From JBEKZQ01 sp049509675 (GTDB lineage Bacteria > Planctomycetota > Planctomycetia > Pirellulales > Thermoguttaceae): a DNA stretch of 11,040 bases. Below the pieces are notes generated by a model. It was not told the origin of the DNA. It worked only from the letters and a program-made list of their open reading frames with translations, and searched no databases. Both the position numbers and the translations under genes were made by a program. The DNA is taken from contig JBEKZQ010000233.1 of the NCBI GenBank assembly GCA_049509675.1, positions 1 through 11,040 on the forward strand, given 5' to 3'. Shown here in pieces: positions 6,306 through 11,040 of this stretch; positions within the stretch are counted from its first letter, which is position 1; the number at the start of each line of letters is the position of its first letter.

Positions 6306-6343
6306 CAGTGTTCAGTGTTCAGTGTTCAGTTATCAGTGTTCAG
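6306..6343 (+). repeat. Tandem CAGTGTT heptamers between GH13 and tsaB
   Basis: Five consecutive 7-base units, CAGTGTT three times, then CAGTTAT and CAGTGTT, ending in CAG. The TGA stop of tsaB (6340-6342 on the minus strand) lies inside the array, so the last unit defines the end of that protein. It fills nearly the whole 41-bp gap between the two convergent genes, with no hairpin terminator visible. Confidence 0.85.
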
Positions 6344-7050
6344 CGGAAACGCTTCACGTCGCCCGCTTTCCTCTGCTTCTCCTCCCATTTCTCTTCGGCG
6401 GCCGGACGGCGCGAGTAGAGGGGAACCAGCGTCCACAGGTCGTCGCGGCGGCCAGCCGCGTGGAGATGCGCCGCCACGCGGGCCACGTTGCCGGCGCGCG
6501 GAGCCCAAAAGGCGGCATCCAAGGCGCGCACGCCCGGCGGCAAGCGCTCCGAAAACTTCCGCAGGATCGGCCCGGTCACCGGCACCTCCGCTGGCAACTC
6601 GCGCAGCCAGGTGTCGGCGGGGACGAGTCGGGCAGGGCCGACGTGTACACACCAGCCATCCGACTCCCGCCGGAACAGGCCGGCAACCACGTCGCCGCGT
6701 TGGGCGTCGACGGCGGCGGAAAGGCGCCGGACTTCGTCCGGCGCCGCCGCGGCGATGGCCAAGAGCGTGTCGACGCCAAGGATCTGGGCACCGACGCCGT
6801 AAGCAAAGCTCTTGGCCGTGACCACGCCGACCCGCAGGCCGGTGAACGAGCCCGGCCCGATGGTGACCGCCACCAGTTCCACGTCCGAGGGCCGCCACCC
6901 GACCTCTTTCAGGACTGCTTGGATCGCTGGGGCGAGCGACTGCGCACTCCGCTGCTGCGGATCTAACTGGTTTTCTAGCAATAGGTTACCATCGACGGCC
7001 GCCGCCACGCTGCCGATCGCTTCGGTCGTTTCCAAGGCCAGGATTCGCAC
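6340..7050 (-). CDS. tsaB: TsaB, tRNA N6-threonylcarbamoyladenosine (t6A37) synthesis subunit
   Basis: A 236-residue protein of the ASKHA fold. It partners TsaD (with TsaE) in transferring threonylcarbamoyl to A37 of ANN-decoding tRNAs; TsaB is a structural partner rather than the catalyst. The N-terminal RILALETTEAIGSVA is the first ASKHA strand motif, and residues 65-75 (GPGSFTGLRVG) are the family hallmark. The length fits the usual 220-240 residues. The GTG at 7050 is chosen because it places M-RILALETT at the start as in relatives; the frame stays open upstream to about 7314, but there it reads through a hairpin element. No strong Shine-Dalgarno is seen. It is divergent from the phosphoesterase gene and convergent with GH13, so it is probably transcribed alone. 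The tail is short and ends in the heptamer array. Confidence 0.93.
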   Translation of the reverse strand: MRILALETTEAIGSVAAAVDGNLLLENQLDPQQRSAQSLAPAIQAVLKEVGWRPSDVELVAVTIGPGSFTGLRVGVVTAKSFAYGVGAQILGVDTLLAIAAAAPDEVRRLSAAVDAQRGDVVAGLFRRESDGWCVHVGPARLVPADTWLRELPAEVPVTGPILRKFSERLPPGVRALDAAFWAPRAGNVARVAAHLHAAGRRDDLWTLVPLYSRRPAAEEKWEEKQRKAGDVKRFR

Positions 7051-7405
7051 GGCGAGGTTCCGATGGCGTACAATAAGGGGGATCAGGCTGGTGGCTGGTG
7101 ACCGGTGGGGGGAAAAGGGGACAGGCACCTTTTGTGCAACGACCATGCTGCGAACCTGCGGTTCGCCGCATGGTGCCCGCCGACGACCAACCTGCGGTCG
7201 GTGCCCGCTTCCGGCAAAAAGGTGCCTGTCCCCTTTTCCCTGACAACCACCAGCATCGTCGCCCCGCGCGATTCCTGCAAGGGGCCTCGACTTCCTCGTC
7301 AACTTCTGCAACAATACTACTAAACTATGCTTGACTTATAGGGAGCGAATCACTCCTCTAGGCGGTAATTTTGTGCCGCCGGGTCTTTTCTGAAAGTCTG
7401 TCAGC
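7051..7405. other. Divergent intergenic region between tsaB and the phosphoesterase gene
   Basis: No gene is seen in these 355 bases. It contains the second large hairpin element (7110-7240) and then about 165 bp of lower-GC sequence. TTGACT at 7331 is a possible -35 box for the phosphoesterase gene, but no convincing -10 box is properly spaced. A small hairpin, GGCGG with CCGCC around TAATTTTGTG, follows near 7361-7380 in the likely leader. Confidence 0.6.
7110..7240 (-). repeat. Large hairpin element, copy 2 (131 bp), opposite orientation to copy 1
   Basis: Perfect 24-bp terminal inverted arms (7110-7133 and 7217-7240) beginning GGGAAAAGGGGACAGG. Read on the minus strand, the interior matches copy 1 almost base for base (for example GGGCACCGACCGCAGGTTGG), then adds a tip with its own inverted repeat, GCGAACCGCAGGTTCGC. 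It lies about 60 bp upstream of the tsaB start and about 165 bp upstream of the phosphoesterase start. Confidence 0.88.
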
Positions 7406-8158
7406 GTGAAACGAGCCCTCATCAGTGACATCCATAGCAACCTGGAAAGCCTTGAGGCCGTGCTGGCCGACGTGCAAAGCCAGGGGATTGACGAGGTCTT
7501 CTGTCTGGGTGATCTAGTGGGATACGGCCCCAATCCCCGCGAGTGCATCGACCGGATCATGACGACCTGCAAGGTCTGCCTGTTGGGCAACCACGACCAA
7601 GGGGCGCTGTTCGATCCGGAGGGGTTCAATTCCGGGGCGGAACGGGCCATTTTCTGGACCCGCGTGCAACTGGAAAATGGGGCCGGCACCGCTGCCGAGC
7701 GCCACAAGCGTTGGGATTTTCTGGGCGAACTGCCACGCACCACGCAAGACGGCAAGTTCTTGTTCGTCCACGGTTCGGCCCGCAACCCATTGAATGAATA
7801 CGTTTTTCCCGAGGACATTTACAACCGGCGAAAACTGGAAAAGATCTTCGCCCTGATCCCGCATTATGCCTTCCAAGGCCACACCCACGTGCCGGGAGTC
7901 TTCACCGACAACTTCCAGTTCCTCAGCCCCGAGGAACTCAATTTCGAGTACCACCTGGGCGATGGAAAAGTGATGATCAACGTCGGCTCGGTCGGGCAGC
8001 CTCGCGACGGCAACCCACAGTCCTGTTACGTCGTGATCGATGGCGACGTGGTCCGTTTTCGGCGCGTCGAATATCCGATCGAGAAAACGATTTCCAAGAT
8101 TTATGAAGTGCCGGAACTGGACAACTTTCTCGGGGACCGACTGCGGGACGGGCGTTGA
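7406..8158 (+). CDS. Calcineurin-like metallophosphoesterase
   Basis: A 250-residue cytoplasmic enzyme with the full metal-binding signature: DIH (D8, H10), GDLVGYGPNP (D36), GNHD (N62, H63, D64), FVHGS (H122) and GHTHVP (H159, H161). The GDLVGYGPNPRE form is typical of small bacterial phosphodiesterase/phosphatase proteins with two divalent metals, related to YfcE and PrpE-like enzymes; the substrate is unknown. It starts with GTG at 7406, giving M-KRALISDIHSN as in relatives, without a clear Shine-Dalgarno. It precedes yidC by about 170 bp on the same strand. Co-transcription is possible, but a perfect hairpin lies between them. Confidence 0.92.
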   Translation: MKRALISDIHSNLESLEAVLADVQSQGIDEVFCLGDLVGYGPNPRECIDRIMTTCKVCLLGNHDQGALFDPEGFNSGAERAIFWTRVQLENGAGTAAERHKRWDFLGELPRTTQDGKFLFVHGSARNPLNEYVFPEDIYNRRKLEKIFALIPHYAFQGHTHVPGVFTDNFQFLSPEELNFEYHLGDGKVMINVGSVGQPRDGNPQSCYVVIDGDVVRFRRVEYPIEKTISKIYEVPELDNFLGDRLRDGR

Positions 8159-8193
8159 CGGGGGCCACCGCATGGAGCGGCGCAAGCCAAACG

Positions 8194-8225
8194 ACAAGGT
8201 GACAAGATGACACGGTGACAAGCGG
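8194..8225 (+). repeat. Four tandem octamers (ACAAGGTG-type)
   Basis: Consecutive 8-base units ACAAGGTG, ACAAGATG, ACACGGTG and ACAAGCGG, just after the phosphoesterase stop. A looser pyrimidine-rich series of about seven bases per unit (TTCATCC, CTTCATC, CCTCAAC, CCTCATT) follows at 8297-8324, right before the yidC start. Confidence 0.7.
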
Positions 8226-8231
8226 TTGCGG

Positions 8232-8252
8232 GAGAGCCGGCGTTCGGCTCTC
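8232..8252. terminator. Perfect 8-bp hairpin between the phosphoesterase gene and yidC
   Basis: GAGAGCCG and CGGCTCTC pair around the 5-base loop GCGTT. It could slow or stop transcription after the phosphoesterase gene, but no U-run follows (GTACTGG), so it may instead be another small dispersed palindrome. Confidence 0.35.
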
Positions 8253-8330
8253 GTACTGGCCTTTCATTTCTCACCCCTCCTCCCCCTCCTTTATCTTTCA
8301 TCCCTTCATCCCTCAACCCTCATTTTCTGC

Positions 8331-10697
8331 ATGCAAGACCGTTCTCCGTCGTCCTTTCCGATCTCGAACTTCGTGTTGTTCGTGGCGCTGTCGTTCGCCA
8401 TATTGGTTGGCTATCAACTGTTGATGGCGCGTCTTCATCCGCGACCGGCGATGCCGCCGGAAGTGGCCCAACAGGAGGAAGGCAAACCGGCCCCGGCCGC
8501 CAAGAAGCCGGCGGCTGAAAAGCCGGCGGCTGAAAAGCCGCTCGCCGAGAAGCCGGCGGCCAAAGCGCCGGCGGCGCCGCTGCCCGCCGCAAAGCCCGCC
8601 GGCCAACCGAAGCCCGAGCCCGCCATCCCGCGGCAATGGATAACATTGGGCTCGGCCGAGCCCAACAATCCCTGTCGCATGTTGGTGACCCTTTCCAACC
8701 AGGGGGCGGCCGTGGCGCGGATCGAATTGAGCAGTTCCCGCTACCGCCACCTCATGGCCAAGGAACCCGAGCTCGGCCCGGAGGCCAAGGACTTCCTGGA
8801 GGTGCGCAACGGATACCTGGGCCACGTCGCCATGTTGGATGACCTGAAGGGCAACGGTTGTCCCGTGCAGGTGGTAGGGGCCGGCACGCCCGCCGCCGAG
8901 GCCGGGCTGCGGCCGGGCGACCGCATCACCGCCCTGGACGACCATGGCATTTCCAGTGCCGGCGATCTGCGCGAGGCCCTGGCCCGCACCAAGCCCAAGC
9001 AAAAGGTCCAGCTCACCGTCAAGCGCGACGGCAAGGAGCTGAAGCTCCCCGTCACTCTCGGCGTCGAGCCCTTGGAAGTCGTCCGCCCCGAGGGGAGCGA
9101 TCCGCTCTCGCTCCTGGGCACGCTGCAACAAGTGGATGACGAGCGCATTGCCGAAGAAGAGCCCGGGGACGACGTCCAGTTGGCCAAGGAACTGCCGGGC
9201 GTTGACTTGCGCGGTGCGAATTGGCAGCTTGTGAGATCCGATCAGCATCAGGCCGTCTTTCGCCGCACGCTCGCTAAGGAAGGACTGGAAATCACCAAGA
9301 CGTACAGCCTGGAGCCGGTGCCCATCGACTCGTTGGCCGACGCCGATTACCCGGCCTACGATCTGAAGTTCGACATCGAGATCCGCAACACCAGCACCAG
9401 CGGCAAGACCCACAAGGTGGCCTACCGCCTGGATGGTCCCAACGGCCTGCCGACGGAGGGCTGGTGGTACGCCTACAAGGTGGCGCGGGGCACTTGGGGC
9501 AGCGCCGGCCTGCGCGACGTGGTCGTGGGACTGCCGCACAAGAGCGAGCCGAGTATGATCACCTGCTCCGAGATCGCCGACGGCAAGACCGGCGCCGGTT
9601 GGCAGGATGAACCCCTGGCCTATCTGGCCGTCGATGCCCAGTACTTCTCGGCCGCGCTCATTCCCCAGGAAGAAACCGTCAACCATATCGCCCGGGCCAT
9701 TGCCCTGCGCGTGGGACCCGTCAACGCCGAGCGCAAGACGCTGACCAACACGTCCTTCCGCATCCAGAGCAAGGCGGTGGATTTGCCGGCCGGCAAGAGC
9801 CTGACCGATCATTTCGTGCTCTTCGCCGGCCCGAAGAAGCCGTTGCTCTTGGAGAAATACGATCTGGACGAGTTGGTCTATTATGGCTGGTTCGGCTGGG
9901 TGGCCGCGCCCATGCTCAAGGTCCTGCACGGATTCTACTTCGTGTTTCGCAACTACGGCATCGCCATCATCCTCCTGACGGTCCTGGTGCGGCTGGCCAT
10001 GTTTCCCCTGGGACGCAAACAGGCCATGAATGCCCAGAAAATGCAGGAACTGCAGCCCGAGATCAAGAAGATCCAGGAAAAGTATAAGAAGGACATGGAG
10101 GCCCGCACCAAGGCCCAGCAGGAACTGTTCCGCAAACACAATTACAATCCGCTCAGCGGCTGCCTGGTGGTGTTCATCCAACTGCCGATCTTCATGGGCC
10201 TGTATCGCTCGTTGATGGTCGACGTCGAGTTGCGCGATGCGCCGCTGATTTCCAGTGCGATCCGCTGGTGCTCGAACCTGGCCGCCCCCGACATGCTCTG
10301 CAATTGGAGCTGGTTCATGCCGGCCTGGGTCAACAGCGGTGCGGGCATTTTCGGGCTAGGTCCTTATTTCAACATCCTGCCGGTGTTCACCATCGTGCTG
10401 TTCATCTTGCAGCAAAAGATGTTCATGCCGCCCGCCGCCGACGAACAAGCGGCCATGCAGCAGAAGATCATGAAATACATGATGGTCTTCATGGGCCTGA
10501 TGTTCTTCAAGGTGGCCAGCGGCTTGTGCTTGTACTTCATCGCTTCCAGTCTTTGGGGACTGGCGGAGCGGAAGTTGTTGCCCAAGACGGCTGCCGCCGG
10601 CGCCGGCGGAAGCGAACCCGGCCCGCGGGTTCCTCGGCCGAGCCGACCGGACCGTAATGGAGGCGCCGGCCGCCGTAAGAATCGCGGCAAGAGATAG
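8331..10697 (+). CDS. yidC: Membrane protein insertase YidC with embedded PDZ domain
   Basis: A 788-residue inner-membrane insertase/chaperone that places proteins in the membrane, with or without SecYEG. TM1 is at about residues 12-32 (NFVLFVALSFAILVGYQLL). An Ala/Lys/Pro-rich linker (about 51-100, AEKPAAEKP repeats) follows, then a large periplasmic P1 domain. A segment at about 178-246 reads as a PDZ domain: GTPAAEAGLRPGDRITALDD, then DLREAL and VQLTVKRDGKELKLPV. The conserved Oxa1 core begins near 515; TM2 has the hydrophilic-groove Arg R554 (TVLVRLAMFPL), with SGCLVVFIQLPIFMGLYRSL and YFIASSLWG further on. The tail is basic (RRKNRGKR), as in ribosome-binding YidC/Oxa1 tails. The ATG at 8331 gives a short N-terminus before TM1; the frame is open upstream to 8226, but that part is repeat-rich. 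It lies 14 bp before mnmE. E. coli YidC is 548 residues, so the extra length lies in the linker and PDZ insert. Confidence 0.95.
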   Translation: MQDRSPSSFPISNFVLFVALSFAILVGYQLLMARLHPRPAMPPEVAQQEEGKPAPAAKKPAAEKPAAEKPLAEKPAAKAPAAPLPAAKPAGQPKPEPAIPRQWITLGSAEPNNPCRMLVTLSNQGAAVARIELSSSRYRHLMAKEPELGPEAKDFLEVRNGYLGHVAMLDDLKGNGCPVQVVGAGTPAAEAGLRPGDRITALDDHGISSAGDLREALARTKPKQKVQLTVKRDGKELKLPVTLGVEPLEVVRPEGSDPLSLLGTLQQVDDERIAEEEPGDDVQLAKELPGVDLRGANWQLVRSDQHQAVFRRTLAKEGLEITKTYSLEPVPIDSLADADYPAYDLKFDIEIRNTSTSGKTHKVAYRLDGPNGLPTEGWWYAYKVARGTWGSAGLRDVVVGLPHKSEPSMITCSEIADGKTGAGWQDEPLAYLAVDAQYFSAALIPQEETVNHIARAIALRVGPVNAERKTLTNTSFRIQSKAVDLPAGKSLTDHFVLFAGPKKPLLLEKYDLDELVYYGWFGWVAAPMLKVLHGFYFVFRNYGIAIILLTVLVRLAMFPLGRKQAMNAQKMQELQPEIKKIQEKYKKDMEARTKAQQELFRKHNYNPLSGCLVVFIQLPIFMGLYRSLMVDVELRDAPLISSAIRWCSNLAAPDMLCNWSWFMPAWVNSGAGIFGLGPYFNILPVFTIVLFILQQKMFMPPAADEQAAMQQKIMKYMMVFMGLMFFKVASGLCLYFIASSLWGLAERKLLPKTAAAGAGGSEPGPRVPRPSRPDRNGGAGRRKNRGKR
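8862..9068 (+). other. PDZ-domain coding segment inside yidC
   Basis: Encodes about residues 178-246. The AGLRPGDRI signature is the classic PDZ carboxylate-binding-loop and strand region found in DegP, RseP and CtpA-type proteins, followed by the DLREAL helix and a final strand, VQLTVKRDGKELKLPV. Codon use and GC look like the rest of the gene, so there is no sign of a recent insertion. Confidence 0.8.
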
Positions 10698-10711
10698 CGA
10701 TACGCCTGCCG

Positions 10712-11040
10712 ATGGCTGAAATCTGTTCCTCCCCCTTGGACGAAACGATTGCCGCCATTGCCTCGCCGCCGGGAGGGGCGGCGCGGGGGATCGTCCGCCT
10801 CAGCGGCCCACGAGTGTGGGACTGCCTCGCGGCTTGCTTTCAGACGGAGCCAGGGGAGTGTCCCGAATCCGGCGCCGCTGCCGGCTTGGCCGGCAGTGCG
10901 GCCCCCTCACCCCTAACCCCTCTCCCGCAAGGGGAGAGGGGAATGCGTGCCACGGGCTTGCCCGTGCCTGCGCCGGGTGCCACGGGCTTGCCCGTGCCCT
11001 TTCTTCGCCCCACGGTCATCGCCGGGATGGTTTGCCTGCC
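10712..11040 (+). CDS. mnmE: tRNA modification GTPase MnmE, N-terminal part (continues past the window)
   Basis: Partial: 109 codons before the window ends, with the frame open throughout. MnmE with MnmG makes the 5-carboxymethylaminomethyl group on U34 of certain tRNAs. LDETIAAIASPPGGAARGIVRLSGP is the usual N-terminal signature of the tetrahydrofolate-binding domain (family form: DTIAAIATPPG, then GIVRISG). Its place after yidC supports the call. The stretch between RVWDCLAACFQ and LRPTVIAGMV is longer than in E. coli MnmE, by about 45 residues by eye. It is low in complexity (SPLTPLPQGERG, then ATGLPVP twice) and is encoded by palindromic repeats. The GTPase domain lies outside. The ATG at 10712 has no clear Shine-Dalgarno; it starts 14 bp after the yidC stop, so the two are likely co-transcribed. 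Confidence 0.92.
   Translation, partial: MAEICSSPLDETIAAIASPPGGAARGIVRLSGPRVWDCLAACFQTEPGECPESGAAAGLAGSAAPSPLTPLPQGERGMRATGLPVPAPGATGLPVPFLRPTVIAGMVCL
10903..10941 (+). repeat. Palindromic repeat inside mnmE (CCCCTCTCCC hairpin)
   Basis: CCCTCACCCCTAA leads into a 10-bp perfect stem (10917-10926 CCCCTCTCCC with 10932-10941 GGGAGAGGGG; loop GCAAG). It encodes SPLTPLPQGERG in frame. Sequences of this form are common dispersed repeats in GC-rich bacteria (from memory), which suggests it was inserted in frame. Confidence 0.75.
10947..10998 (+). repeat. Two direct 22-bp palindromic repeats inside mnmE
   Basis: Identical 22-bp units at 10947-10968 and 10977-10998, each centred on CACGGGCTTGCCCGTG (a 7-bp perfect stem with a 2-base centre). 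The repeat-to-repeat distance is 30 bp, exactly ten codons, so both copies encode ATGLPVP and keep the mnmE frame. Confidence 0.85.

Noticed and set aside
7050..7314. N-terminal extension of TsaB up to an ATG at 7314
   Set aside because: It reads through the hairpin element and gives residues absent from the family; the GTG at 7050 yields the canonical RILALETT start.
8226..8330. N-terminal extension of YidC upstream of 8331
   Set aside because: It covers the hairpin and pyrimidine-rich repeats; the ATG at 8331 places TM1 at the usual distance from the N-terminus.
8313..10181. Minus-strand open frame of 622 codons opposite yidC
   Set aside because: It is antisense to an unmistakable YidC with conserved motifs; long antisense frames are expected in GC-rich coding DNA, and its translation shows no family motif.
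10947..10998. Break in mnmE caused by the repeats (pseudogene)
   Set aside because: The frame reads through all repeats to the window end and resumes with family-like sequence (LRPTVIAGMV), so a broken gene is not supported.

Overview
The window looks like a chromosomal segment of a GC-rich planctomycete, possibly of the Pirellulales (inferred, not proven). The grounds are the style of the YidC and outer-membrane lipoprotein genes with their Pro/Lys/Ala/Glu-rich extensions, the rarity of clear Shine-Dalgarno sites, and the many short dispersed palindromes and 7-8-bp tandem arrays at gene borders.

Layout from left to right. (1) 1-1357 is an insertion sequence bounded by perfect 21-bp terminal inverted repeats. 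On the minus strand it carries an intact small helix-turn-helix ORF and a broken DDE transposase that seems to have lost its catalytic core. (2) About 1611-3947 (+) encodes a NodT/TolC-type outer-membrane efflux lipoprotein with a low-complexity C-terminal extension of about 250 residues. A small palindrome covers its uncertain start. (3) 3977-4678 (-) encodes an OmpR/PhoB-type response regulator with no kinase beside it. Three TTAG boxes spaced exactly 11 bp apart lie upstream. (4) 5033-6298 (+) encodes a GH13 alpha-amylase-family enzyme whose motifs resemble the GlgE catalytic core. (5) 6340-7050 (-) encodes TsaB (tRNA t6A synthesis), convergent with the GH13 gene. (6) 7406-8158 (+) encodes a calcineurin-like phosphoesterase. 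(7) 8331-10697 (+) encodes YidC, with a PDZ domain embedded in its large periplasmic region. (8) 10712 to the window end (+) is the 5' part of mnmE, whose frame carries palindromic repeats. The order yidC then mnmE matches the common bacterial rpmH-rnpA-yidC-mnmE neighbourhood.

There is no single operon or evident defence or biosynthetic cluster. The genes are mostly housekeeping (tRNA modification by TsaB and MnmE, membrane insertion by YidC) plus transport, regulation and glucan metabolism. The striking layer is the repeats. A 111-131-bp hairpin element occurs in two opposite-facing copies that bracket the GH13-tsaB pair, with a degenerate half-copy in the response-regulator leader. Other palindromes and heptamer arrays reach into reading frames (the NodT extension, the tsaB stop codon, the MnmE N-terminus). 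The best leads are the PDZ-YidC fusion, the in-frame repeats in mnmE, the inverted element pair and the 11-bp-phased operator.
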